A stretch of 64,000 bases of DNA from CAWDBV01 sp963800705 (GTDB lineage Bacteria; Actinomycetota; Thermoleophilia; Solirubrobacterales; 70-9): assembly GCA_963800705.1 (NCBI GenBank), contig CAWDBV010000002.1:641408-705407 (forward strand), read 5' to 3'. Positions 45,164-54,008 of the stretch are shown piece after piece (position 1 is the stretch's first letter; every line of letters starts with the position of its first letter). The translations under genes were made by a program, and so were the position numbers. Below the pieces are notes generated by a model that had not been told where the DNA came from, did no database searches, and saw nothing but the letters and a program-made list of their open reading frames with translations.

Positions 45164-46783
45164 TCAGCGCCTGGCGATGACGAGCTTCAGGCCGGTCCGC
45201 TGCTCGCCGGCCTGGAGCGTGAGGCTCGCCTGGTCCGGGCCCGGCTGCCCGTCGGGTCCCTCGACCCCAGGCCGTCCGAGGGGCGCTGCCCGCAGCCAGA
45301 TCCGGGAGGGTGGTAGCCCAAACATGACGAAGCTGCCATCCCGACCGGTCTGAGTTTCGATCTCGAACCGGGTCGCCTCGTCGATGCTCAGCACCCCCAT
45401 CACCAATGCCGGCGGAGGCCGGGATCCGTCGTCCCACGACACGACGCCGGCAAGGCTCGCCCCGGCGCCGAAGCGGATCGTCACCTGTTTTCGACCGCTC
45501 GTCTCGAGGGGCTCCGGGCCGACGACGGCAAGCTCGGACCCCTGCCTCGCCGTCAAGACGTACGCACCGCCGCCCAGACCGGTCAGGACGAAACGTCCCT
45601 CGGCGTCGGTGAATGTCACGAGAGAGAGGCCGTCGCCCGGCTTGGACCGCCCGACGGAACCCTGCACCAGGACCTTCTGTGCCGGCTGCCCGCTGGCTTT
45701 CAGCACGATCCCGGTTATCACCGCCGTGTCCCGCAGAACGACATCGCGCTCGAGGTCCGCCGAGACCGAGATCGGTTCGGCCTGAGACCCGTATCCCGAC
45801 GCGGAGACGGTGAAACGATGGTTCCCCGGGAGAAAGCCGGCGACCACGTAGCGTCCCTCTTCATCTGCAAACCCCAGGGCGGGGGGGCCGAGCGCCCGTC
45901 CCGGCTCGTCGAGAGCAGCGAGGCTGATCCTGGCACCCTCCACGGGCGTACCGGCCGTCGACGTCACGCGACCTCGCATCGTCAGGGTCGCCGACACGAC
46001 CAGCTCGAGGTCGTCGACGGCATCGGTCGCTCCCAAAGCGATGGGCTGGTCGAGGTTCCCCAGCAGGCCCTCCTTCCGCGCCGTCAGGACATAGGTCCCC
46101 GGCGCGAGCGACCCGATCAGGAACGCACCCCCGTCGTCCGTCGTCACCGCCCCGGGCGCGTCGCCCGGGTATCCTCGCCGGCGCTGCGCCGAGACGCGCG
46201 CGCCGGGAACCGGTGCTCGCCCCTCGGACGAGACGACCCGGCCCGAGATCCGCGCGGCAGGCTGGAGGACGAAGTCCCTCGTCTGGTCGGCGGCCAGATG
46301 GATCGACTCGCTGGCGGGTGCATAGCCGTCCGCGCCCACCTGGAACGTGTGCCGGCCTCGGGAAACCTGCAGCCGATACCGCCCCTCCCCGTCCGCCTCT
46401 GCCTGAAAGGTTCTCGCATCGTGGGTGTCCTGGGCGTTGCGGACGTAGCTCGTCGCCCGGACCTGGGCCCCCGGGATGACACCGCCACCGGCATCGAGCA
46501 CGCGGCCGGTGAGGGTTGCTCCGTCGGTTGCGGCGGCGACACGCCGATCGTCCGGGTCGGCGACCCGCCTGGAGAGGCCGCCTTCGTGCTTCCTTGCCGG
46601 CGCGATCGGCCGGCTGGTGAGCCGGTTCGCGCGAGGTGGTCGGACGGGGTCTGGACCCGGTTCGAGGTCGTCGGGGCGAGACGAGAGCCACAGCGAGACG
46701 GCCGCCACCGCGACGATGAGCCCGGCCCACCGCCAGCCGCGGGTGCCCGACCTGACGTCGATCTCCGGTTGCGCTCGCCGCAC
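45164..46783 (-). CDS. Membrane-anchored carboxypeptidase-regulatory-like repeat protein
   Basis: 539 residues from a GTG at 46783. Short basic N-terminus, one membrane helix (WAGLIVAVAAVSLWL, about residues 19-34), then about five beta-sandwich repeats of the carboxypeptidase-regulatory type: LTGRVLDAGGGVIPGAQVRA, ISGRVVSSEGRAPVPGARVS, MRGRVTSTAGTPVEGARISL, ITGIVLKASGQPAQKVLVQG, LAGVVSWDDGSRPPPALV. Closely alike in design to the outer part of the sigma-factor fusion at 8907-11411, but it has no sigma domain. The reading frame continues open beyond the GTG into the next gene by chance. Could be a sigma-free decoy or an ancestor or derivative of the fusion. Confidence 0.78.
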   Translation of the reverse strand: MRRAQPEIDVRSGTRGWRWAGLIVAVAAVSLWLSSRPDDLEPGPDPVRPPRANRLTSRPIAPARKHEGGLSRRVADPDDRRVAAATDGATLTGRVLDAGGGVIPGAQVRATSYVRNAQDTHDARTFQAEADGEGRYRLQVSRGRHTFQVGADGYAPASESIHLAADQTRDFVLQPAARISGRVVSSEGRAPVPGARVSAQRRRGYPGDAPGAVTTDDGGAFLIGSLAPGTYVLTARKEGLLGNLDQPIALGATDAVDDLELVVSATLTMRGRVTSTAGTPVEGARISLAALDEPGRALGPPALGFADEEGRYVVAGFLPGNHRFTVSASGYGSQAEPISVSADLERDVVLRDTAVITGIVLKASGQPAQKVLVQGSVGRSKPGDGLSLVTFTDAEGRFVLTGLGGGAYVLTARQGSELAVVGPEPLETSGRKQVTIRFGAGASLAGVVSWDDGSRPPPALVMGVLSIDEATRFEIETQTGRDGSFVMFGLPPSRIWLRAAPLGRPGVEGPDGQPGPDQASLTLQAGEQRTGLKLVIARR

Positions 46784-46860
46784 GCGCCCCCAGGATACAT
46801 CAGGCTCGGGCCCATCCGGCCAGCGCCTCCTCCGGACGAAAGCTCCGGGGCGGGACCCGA

Positions 46861-47923
46861 TTAGGCGGCCCGTTGCCGGGCGTACCGGCTGGCGTGCTGG
46901 GCGAAGAAGCGGACGAGCTCGGCCGAGGCGTCCGGTCCCTGCGGGTCGGTGTACGTGCCGTGCGGGCTCCCGCCGGACCAGGCGTGTCCCGCCCCGTGGA
47001 TGGTCCACTGCTCGACGAGCGTCGTCCCGTCGCGACGGGAGTAGGCCTGGCGGGTGTAGGCGCGACCCGCGGGCGCTTCGCCGGTCGTGACGAAGGGGCG
47101 TTGCCGGGCCCCGGAGCTCGACAGGGCCGCCCGGACGAGGCCGTCGGCGTTGACGTGGTCGACGGTCCGGTCGCTGTCGCCGTGGAACACAATCAGGGGC
47201 ACCGGGGGCGTGCCGGGGGTCCGCGCACCCTGCGCCATCGCGGCGTAGGCGGAGGGGAGGTCGTGGGCGGCTCCGGCGGCGAGGCCGGAATGGACGCCCA
47301 CCGCGGCGTAGACGTCGGGGTAGGCGGCCGCCATGACCGCGGCCATGGCGCCGCCCGCGGAGAACCCGGCGACGTAGACGCGGCGGGCGTCGAGGGCGTA
47401 CCCCTCGACAATCTGCTGGGTGAGCCCGGCGATGATCGACGCCTCCCCGCGGCCACGCTGCTGGTCTTCGGGCTCGAACCAGCTCCAGTACCCCATCGGG
47501 TTGGCGCCGCGCGACTGCTGGGGATACGCGACGAGAAAGCCGTGGCGCTCGGCCAGGTGGTTCATCCGGGTTCCGGCGGCGAAGTCGTCGGCGCTCTGGG
47601 TCCCCCCGTGCAGCATGACGATCAGCGGGACGGCCCGAGCGGGGTGCCCGGCCGGCACGTACAGCTTGAAGCTGCGCGCCCCCGCCGCGTTGGCGTACGA
47701 CAGGTCGAGGAAGCGACCGGGGGCGGTCGGGCCGGGACGCGGCCGGGTCGCCGAACCGGGCATACGGCCCGGCCCTCGGGGGAGCCGGCTCCAGCAGCGC
47801 CTGCAGGTCGGGCAGGCTGCCGCCGCCCGGGCCCTGCTGGAGCAGCGCGGTCGCCTCGGCGAAGCGTGCGCGTCTCGTCAGCCGGGTCGCTTCGAGCACC
47901 CGGGCCAGTCGCTGTTCATCCAT
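46861..47923 (-). CDS. PHB depolymerase-like esterase (2), frameshifted
   Basis: ATG at 47923 (DEQRLARVLEATRLTRRARF, the TLLQQG-type N-terminal helix seen in many polyhydroxybutyrate depolymerase-family genes). After a shift near 47765 the chain has FKLYVPAGHPARAVPLIVML and HGGTQSADDFAAGTRMNHLA, then VYVAGFSAGGAMAAVMAAAY with the nucleophile Ser, FHGDSDRTVDHVNADGLV and GAGHAWSGGSP with the His. It lies directly after a CopG regulator gene, an arrangement found for this enzyme family in several proteobacteria. Paralogue of 31812-32787. Acts on PHB oligomers or esters; location (cytoplasm or periplasm) unclear. Confidence 0.85.
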
Positions 47924-47944
47924 CGCGCTTCCTCTCTTCTTCGC

Positions 47945-48341
47945 TCAGACGATGCGGGAGGCGAGGGCAGCCTTCACCGCGGCGCTGGCGCGGAAGGCCC
48001 CCAGCACCTCGACCGAGGCAATCGTCTGCGCGCGCGAGCTCCGGGGAGACGTCGTCGGCGATGGAGGCCAGACCGAGCACGCGAATCTGGACGGTCTGCC
48101 CCGCCCGCCGCACCTCCTCCAGCTGCGCGCGGGTGAAGTGCTGCGTCCCCAGCACCAGCGTCCGGCGCGCGACGCTCTGGTCCACCGCCGCCGCCCGGGT
48201 GGCGAGCTGGGTGCGGATCGCCGAGCGGATGAAGTCGGTGCGGTTGGCGTAAAAGCCCTCCCCCACCAGCAGATCGATCTGGCCGAGATCGACGAGCCCG
48301 AGATTGATCGTGATCTTCTCGGTCTTTTCGGGCTCCGCCAT
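47945..48341 (-). CDS. CopG/ribbon-helix-helix transcriptional regulator, frameshifted tail
   Basis: About 131 residues. The N-terminus is a ribbon-helix-helix: EKITINLGLVDLGQIDLLVG and RTDFIRSAIRTQLATRAAAV. The middle (RTLVLGTQHFTRAQLEEVRR, TVQIRVLGLASIADDVSPEL) is the conserved extension seen in the CopG proteins next to PHB depolymerase genes. A shift near 48020 leads to QTIASVEVLGAFRASAAVKA and the stop at 47945. It likely autoregulates through the ACCATC repeats upstream and controls the esterase gene 21 bases downstream. Confidence 0.82.
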
Positions 48342-48347
48342 CTGGTG

Positions 48348-48387
48348 ACCATCCTTTAACCATCTCTACACCATCTGTGGGGATGGT
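48348..48387 (-). promoter_or_regulatory. Candidate CopG operator: helically phased ACCATC repeats
   Basis: ACCATC occurs at 48348-48353, 48359-48364 and 48370-48375, exactly 11 bases apart, and its inverse GATGGT at 48382-48387. The array starts 7 bases upstream of the CopG start codon. An 11-base period puts the copies on one face of the helix, as expected for cooperative ribbon-helix-helix binding. Confidence 0.55.
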
Positions 48388-48441
48388 GACATGGATCGTG
48401 GGCGCACGCCAGGAGATCGGAGGCGGACAGCGATATCTGTC

Positions 48442-48467
48442 CACCTCGCCCCGGCTGCCGGGGAGAG
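48442..48467 (+). repeat. Dispersed palindromic repeat, copy C, left part
   Basis: CACCTCGCCCCGGCTGCCGG followed by GGAGAG. The same sequence continues into GTCGG... in copy A; here it is broken after GAGAG by the IS110 element and resumes at 49627. Confidence 0.75.
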
Positions 48468-48487
48468 CAACTGTGTCGAGTTTTTTT

Positions 48488-49417
48488 TCATGACGGGCTC
48501 CAGCGGCGGCGGTCGCGGACCATGGCTGTGAGGATGGTGAGGAGTTTGCGGATGCAAGCAACCAGGGCGACCTTGGGCTTCTTGCCGCGTTCCCTGAGAC
48601 CCTTATAGGTGTTGCGGATGGTGGGATTCCACCTGACGGCGGTCTTGGCTGCCATGTACAGCACCTGGCGAATGCTGGCCCTGCCGCCCCAGCAGGTCCG
48701 GGACCCCTCGACCTCGCCGCTATCGCGGTTCAGCGGAGCGACGCCGACAAGGGCAGCGATCTTCTTGCGGTTCAGGGTGCCTAGCTCCGGAAGCTCGGCC
48801 AGCAGGGTTCGTGCGCTGACCGGTCCGATGCCCGGAACCGAGCGCAGCAGGTCTTCCTGCTCTTGCCAGGCCGGACTGGCGCGGACCGCCTTGTCGATGT
48901 CGTCGTCGGCACCGCGCAACGCCTCCTCGAGCCAGTCGATGTGTGTTTTGAGGCTTCGCTTCATCCGCTCGGTAGCTGCGATGGACAGACGGTTCTTCTC
49001 CATCGTCAACATGTCCACGATCTGGCGGCGGCGGCTCAGCAGCTCGTTGAGCGCCTTGGCCTCCGGCGTCGGCAGGGGCCGAGGCTTGGGGCGGATGGCC
49101 TCGGCGAATCTCGCCAAAATTCGCGCGTCAATCTTGTCGGTCTTGGCCAGTACCCCGGTGGCCTTGGCGAAGTCGCGCACCTGTCGCGGATTGACCACCG
49201 CTACGGGCACTTCCTTTCCCGCCAGGGCCGCCGCCACCAGGTACTCGTACCCGCCTGTCGCCTCCAACACGACGAGCGCCGGCCCTGCCTTCACAACTTG
49301 GCCGACCAGCTCGCCGATCCCGTTCTCATCATTGGCCACGCGCACGACGTCTCCGTCGCTGCCGAAGGCGACATCCAGGGCCGCCTTGGACACGTCGATC
49401 CCTACGTAAAGACTCAT
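48488..49417 (-). CDS. IS110-family transposase (DEDD recombinase)
   Basis: 309 residues, intact. N-terminal RuvC-like DEDD domain: MSLYVGIDVSKAALDVAF, LVVLEATGGYEYLVAAAL, VAVVNPRQVRDFAKATG, KTDKIDARILARFAE. C-terminal Transposase_20 domain: SVPGIGPVSARTLLAELPEL, ALVGVAPLNRDSGEVEGSR, GRASIRQVLYMAAKTAVRWN with the catalytic Ser in DSGEVEG. These enzymes excise and insert without flanking duplications, using a bridge RNA. Start is the ATG at 49417. The uninterrupted frame suggests recent activity. Confidence 0.95.
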   Translation of the reverse strand: MSLYVGIDVSKAALDVAFGSDGDVVRVANDENGIGELVGQVVKAGPALVVLEATGGYEYLVAAALAGKEVPVAVVNPRQVRDFAKATGVLAKTDKIDARILARFAEAIRPKPRPLPTPEAKALNELLSRRRQIVDMLTMEKNRLSIAATERMKRSLKTHIDWLEEALRGADDDIDKAVRASPAWQEQEDLLRSVPGIGPVSARTLLAELPELGTLNRKKIAALVGVAPLNRDSGEVEGSRTCWGGRASIRQVLYMAAKTAVRWNPTIRNTYKGLRERGKKPKVALVACIRKLLTILTAMVRDRRRWSPS

Positions 49418-49627
49418 CGTCGTTCCGCTCCCATGTCTGTTTTTGACTCGGGAACTCCCGGCCCCTGCCCAGCCTTGCGGAATACGAGCTTTCACTCGAG
49501 CAACTGTTCGGGCTTTGGGCCGGGACTTCGGGTTCGGCGATCCTTGCTCTCCCGCGGCCTCTTGGACCAAGGTCGGCTGGCGATCTACCGAACCCGCTCC
49601 CGACCCGCCCATAAAACCACATACAAG
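49418..49627 (-). ncRNA. Candidate IS110 bridge RNA region (left end)
   Basis: The 210 bases upstream of the transposase start hold no protein gene. In IS110-group elements such as IS621, this left end encodes the bridge RNA whose loops pair with donor and target. Several inverted segments are visible here (for example GGTTCGG ... CCGAACC between about 49510 and 49590, and GACCTTGGTCCAAGAGG near 49555-49575). Assignment is by position and size; the loops were not folded. Confidence 0.5.
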
Positions 49628-49735
49628 GTCGGCGCGTCTGCGCGCCGGGAGAGGGGGGCCGCCCATGAGCCGTGCGGCCGGACCTCACCCCCACCCTCTC
49701 CCGCAGACGACGCAGACGGAGAGGGCGAACGATTT
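49627..49735 (+). repeat. Dispersed palindromic repeat, copy C, right part
   Basis: GGTCGGCGCGTCTGCGCGCC (a perfect GGCGCG-TCTG-CGCGCC hairpin), GGGAGAGG, a variable middle, then CGGACCTCACCCCCACCCTC, TCCCGCAGAC and GAGAGGGCGAACGATTT. Continues the repeat whose left end is 48442-48467. Confidence 0.75.
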
Positions 49736-49878
49736 GCGGAGGGCGCCGCCCAGCAGGTTCGGTGAAACCACGTACCGGGGGCGGGCATTCGCGGGCGAGG
49801 GGAAGCTTCGGCGGGCGCACGTGGTAGAAATTCTCGGCGTCACCGGAGGATCCGGGGGGCAGAAGGGGGAGAGGCGTC

Positions 49879-50412
49879 ATGGTTCCGATGGAGATCGTTC
49901 GTCATCTGGAAGGCAACGGCGTGCCGTTTTCCGTGCGGCAGCACCCGCGGGCGGTCAGCGCACAGCAGCTGGCGGCCGCGGTCCACGTCAGCGGGTACCG
50001 GGTGGCCAAGCCGGTGATGGTGGCCGCCGACGGGCTGCCCTTCATCGCGGTGGTGCCGGCCGCGGACCGCGTCGACACAGACCGGTTGGCGGCGGCGCTG
50101 GGGGCCCGCGAGGTCCGCCTGATGCGCGAAGAGGAGTTCGCCGACCTGTTCGGCGGCTGCGAGATCGGCGCCGAGCCCCCGCTGGGCTCGCTCTACGGGC
50201 TGCCCGTGGTGCTCGACTACCGCCTGGCCCGGTCGGAGCCGCTGGTCTTTCGAGCCGGCTCACACGAGGACGCGCTGGAGATGCGCTACGACGACTTCGC
50301 CCAGCTCGAGCATCCCCGCCTGGCGGAGTTCGCGATCGCCGAGCCCGCGCTCCCCTGGCGTGACGAGGATCGCCTGAAGGACGAAGACCCGGACCGACGC
50401 TGGAACTGGTAA
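49879..50412 (+). CDS. YbaK/EbsC-type aminoacyl-tRNA deacylase
   Basis: About 177 residues (175 from the Met at 49885). GGGGGAGAGG precedes the start. Fold motifs: YSVRQHPRAVSAQQLAAAVH, VAKPVMVAADGLPFIAVVPA (Lys in the substrate pocket), EVRLMREEEFADLFGGCEIG, PPLGSLYGLPVVLDYRLA, and FRAGSHEDALEMRYDDF. These are the standard blocks of the YbaK/ProX editing family, which removes mischarged Ala or Cys from tRNA-Pro. The C-terminal acidic tail (DEDRLKDEDPDRRWNW) is extra. Intact. Confidence 0.9.
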   Translation: MVPMEIVRHLEGNGVPFSVRQHPRAVSAQQLAAAVHVSGYRVAKPVMVAADGLPFIAVVPAADRVDTDRLAAALGAREVRLMREEEFADLFGGCEIGAEPPLGSLYGLPVVLDYRLARSEPLVFRAGSHEDALEMRYDDFAQLEHPRLAEFAIAEPALPWRDEDRLKDEDPDRRWNW

Positions 50413-50510
50413 CCCGCCGAGTCGGGCGCGTTTCACTTGCGCCGGGTCGGTCGGGCAGGGTCCTATCGAGGGATGGAACGCGCTCGCGGGATGGGCGTTG
50501 GCGTATCTTC

Positions 50511-53379
50511 GTGACGGACACCCCGGACCCAGGGAAGTCAGCCCCGCCAACGACTGCGGACTGGTCGGAGCTGGCATCGCTCGTCGACCTGCTCCTCGAC
50601 ACGGCTCCCGAGGGGAGAGCCGGGCGCATCGCAGAGCTCAGCGAAGGTGACCCGCTTCGCAGATCCAGGCTGGACGCGATCCTCGCGGAGGTCGAGCGGG
50701 AACCTGCGCTGTTCAGGCGATCCGCTGCCGACCACTTCGCCGCTCTGCTCGAGGAGGACGTCGAGCGCTTTCCGGACGCCCTCGCAGAACGCTACCTGGT
50801 GAAAAAAGTCATCGGCCGGGGCGAAACCGCCACGGTCTACCTGGCCCGCGACCTCAAGCACGGGCGCGACGTGGCGGTCAAGGTGGTCCACCCCGTCGTG
50901 GCGGCTGCGCTGGGCGCCGATCGTTTCCTCCGGGAGATCGAGATCGCCGCGAAGTTGCACTATCCGACGATCGTACCGCTGTACGACTCCGGCACGGCCA
51001 GCGGCCACCTGTACTACGTCATGCCGTACGAAGGGGGACTGTCGCTCCGGGAGCGGCTGGCACGCGATGGCCCGCTCTCGATCGACGAGGCCGTGCTCAT
51101 CCTCCGCGACGTCTGCGATGCGCTGGCCCACGCCCACGAGTGGGGCATCGTCCATCGCGACATCAAGCCCGGCAACATCTTGCTCGCCGGCCGCCACGCG
51201 CTCGTCAGCGATTTCGGCGTCGCGAAAGCGGCCACCGGCGCGACGACGCGTTCGATGTTCACCGATGGTCCGATCGTCATCGGCACGCCGTCGTACATGG
51301 CGCCCGAGCAGATAGCGGCGGATCCCGGCGTGGATGGTCGGGCAGACATCTACGCCGTGGGGGTGGTGGCCTACGAGCTCCTGGCGGGACGGCCGCCGTT
51401 CATCGGTCCCGCGCGGCAAGATCTTCTGTCCGCGCACCTGGGCGAAGCGCCGGTGCCGATCACCACCCACCGGCCCGACGTTCCCGCGCCGCTCGCCGAG
51501 CTGGTGATGAAGTGTCTCGAGAAACGTCCGACCGATCGCTGGCAGTCCGCCGGTGAGCTGCTCTCACGCCTGAACGCCTCGACGGTCGCGGACCGGGCAA
51601 CCACGCCAGGGCCCGGCGTGCGGCCGCGCCCGAGGCGGACCCTGGCCGTGGCCGCGACGATCATCGCCATGTCGGCCGGCATCGCGGTGGCATGGCGATT
51701 CGGATCCGAGGCCGATCCGTCCTGGCGCAACCGCTGGTCGAACGCGCGAATCGAGCGACTCACCGATTTCCCCGGTGACGAGGTGGACGCCGCGATCTCC
51801 GGCAACGGCCAGTTCGTCGCCTTCCTGGCCGACCGCGACGGCGTTTTCGACGCGTTCGTCAGTCAGATTGGAGGCGGGCAGCTCGTCAATTTGACCGGCG
51901 GGAGCTTTCCTCAGCTCTTCAACGAGGATGTGCGCAACGTCGGCTTCTCCGGCGAGGCCGCCCACGTATGGATCCGCGTGGCGGACATGACGGCGCCGGC
52001 GAGCGTGGTTCTGGTGCCGACGCTGGGTGGGCCCGTCCGTCCGTTCCTCGCGACGGCGGTGATGGCGGCCTGGTCGCCCGACGGATCGCGGATCGCCTAC
52101 CACGAGGCAACCCCGGGCGATCCGATCTACGTCGCCGACAGGGACGGCGCGAATCCGCGGCGCCTCTTCCTGGCGCCACCGGGGGAGCACTGCCACCACC
52201 TGAGCTGGTCTCCCGACGGCCGGTACCTGTATTTCTCGCACGGTGTGCCGCCCGACCAGATGGACGTCTGGCGCGTGCCGGTTGTCGGGGGACGACCGGA
52301 GCGGGTGACCCACCACAGCTCGCGCGTGGGGTACCCGGTGCTGGTCGACGATCGAACGCTCTTTTACACGGCGACCGACGGCGACGGCGGTGGTCCCTCG
52401 TTGTTCTCGATGGGCCTGGACGAGGGCATCCCCCAGCGGCTGAGCTCCGGGGTCGAGCACTACCTCTCGATCTCGGCCAGCGCCGAGACGCCGGGGCAGC
52501 CGAGACGGCTGGCGGCGACGGTGTCCAACCCCAGCGCGCAGCTGTGGACCGTGGCCCTGACGGGTGGGGTCGCCGAGGAGCAGGCGGCCAGTCGCCTGAC
52601 GCTCCCCCTGGCCCGCTCCGCGGCGCCGCGTTTCGCTCGGGACGCCTCGCTGTTGTATCTGGCCTCGCGCGGGGGAGCGGATGCCCTGTGGCGGCTGTCC
52701 GGCGACCGGGCGCACGAGATGTGGAAGCCCAGTCTGGGGTCCGTGGTCGGGGCGCCTGCCGTGTCGCCTGCCGACGGAAGGGTCTGTGTTCCGGTGCGGC
52801 GGCAAGGACGGTCGACGTTGTACTGCATGGCGGCGGACGGTTCGGGCGTGCGACCTCTGGCAGAGCCGCTCGAGGTCAGGGGGCCAGCGTCCTGGTCGCC
52901 GGATGGCAAGTGGCTCGCCGTGGCGGCGGCCGACAGCACCGGCGTGCGTATCTTCAGAGATCCCATCGAACGGAGGTCCTCCGATTCGCCTGACAGATTC
53001 GGTCTCGTCCAATCCGGTCTGGTCTCCGGATGGCGCCTTCCTCGTGTATTCGGGAACTCCGCGCGGTCGGGGCGTCTCCCTGGCGGCGGTCAGGCCGGAT
53101 GGCCGCCCGTTTCCCATGCCCGACCTGACGGTGGATCGCATCGGAGACAGCTACCGCTTCCTTCCCGATGGCCAGCACCTCGTGGTCAGGCTCGGCGGCT
53201 TCGGGCGCCAGGATTTCTGGTCGTTCGAGATCGCCACCGGCCAGCGGAGACAGCTGACGCGGCTGCGTCCGGGGGAATCGGTGCGGCGCTTCGACGTGTC
53301 ACCCGATGGCAAGCGCATCCTCTTCGAGCGGGTGCGCGAAAATTCGGACATCGTCCTCATCGAGCTGGGGGGGCGTTGA
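50511..53379 (+). CDS. Membrane Ser/Thr protein kinase with TolB-like propeller, one frameshift
   Basis: GTG at 50511. An N-terminal helical region of about 90 residues (LASLVDLLLDTAPEGRAGRI) precedes the kinase domain (about 95-360): GRGETATVYLARD, VAVKVVH, IVHRDIKPGNILL, VSDFGVAK, TPSYMAPEQIA. One membrane helix (TLAVAATIIAMSAGIAVAW, about 380-398) follows, then a TolB/WD40-like propeller with repeats such as AAWSPDGSRIAYHEA and LSWSPDGRYLYFSHG. A shift near 52970-52985 must be corrected; the other frame gives NPVWSPDGAFLVYSG and ends at 53379. One base separates its stop from the sigma gene, so they are translated together. Kinase of the type that activates paired sigma factors by phosphorylation. 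Confidence 0.88.
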
Positions 53380-53380
53380 G

Positions 53381-53941
53381 ATGTCGGAGGGGAAGCCGCC
53401 CACGGACGTCCTCGACGAGCTGCGCACGGGGACGCGCGACGCGCTGGATCATCTCGTGCCCATGGTCTACGAGGAGCTTCGATTGATCGCCCATCGCCAT
53501 CTCGCCGCCCGGAGCGGCGGCGCGACCTTGCAGACGACCGGGTTGGTGCACGAGGTGTATCTCAAGCTCGTGGATCAATCGCGCGCGCAATGGAAAGACC
53601 GTGCGCACTTCCTTGCCCTGGCCTCCCTGGCCATGCGACACGTGCTCGTCGACCGGGCGCGGGCACAGCTCTCGCTCAAGCGCGGCGGCCCCCAACGGCC
53701 CCTCACGCTGGACGAGGAGACGATCCCCGCCGACGATCAGCCGGAAGCGCTCCTGCAACTGCACGAGGCCCTGAACCGTCTCGCCGAGGTCGAGCCCCGG
53801 TTGGCGCAGATCGTGGAGTGTCGCTTCTTCGGCGGACTCACCGAAGAGGAGATCGCCGAGGCGCTCGGCCTGGTGGTGCGCACCGTGCAGCGAGACTGGA
53901 CGAAAGCGCGCATCCTCTTGCGACACGCGCTTTCGCCCTGA
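53381..53941 (+). CDS. TIGR02999-type ECF sigma factor
   Basis: 186 residues. Region 2: YEELRLIAHRHLAARSGG, LQTTGLVHEVYLKLVDQS, FLALASLAMRHVLVDRARAQ. Region 4: EVEPRLAQIVECRFFGGLTE, EEIAEALGLVVRTVQRDWTK. This is the TIGR02999/ECF subfamily found mostly in Acidobacteria, Planctomycetota and Myxococcota next to Ser/Thr kinases. Related ECF43-type factors are switched on by kinase phosphorylation of Thr in region 2 rather than by an anti-sigma; several Thr are present, but the site was not identified. ATG at 53381 directly after the kinase stop. Intact. Confidence 0.9.
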   Translation: MSEGKPPTDVLDELRTGTRDALDHLVPMVYEELRLIAHRHLAARSGGATLQTTGLVHEVYLKLVDQSRAQWKDRAHFLALASLAMRHVLVDRARAQLSLKRGGPQRPLTLDEETIPADDQPEALLQLHEALNRLAEVEPRLAQIVECRFFGGLTEEEIAEALGLVVRTVQRDWTKARILLRHALSP

Positions 53942-54008
53942 GTCGGCGATACGTCACCCAGGCGTCTGTTGTCGTAGTAGCCGGGTTCGCTCGCAGGCTC
54001 GCGCCGGC

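Larger units (their letters stand above)
48468..49627 (-). mobile_element. IS110-family insertion sequence
   Basis: About 1,160 bases. Boundaries come from comparing the flanks with the uninterrupted repeat copies at 25760-25858 and 30053-30172: the left flank ends GGGGAGAG and the right flank begins GGTCGGCGCG, which are contiguous in the other copies. One intact transposase gene reads leftward, with only about 20 bases beyond its stop and about 210 bases before its start. No terminal inverted repeats are seen, as expected for this family. Confidence 0.85.

Noticed and set aside
45164..47923. A 919-codon frame joining an esterase N-terminus to the repeat protein
   Set aside because: The esterase core lies in another frame from about 47765 to 46861 and ends with its own stop. 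The join is a frameshift effect, so two genes are annotated.
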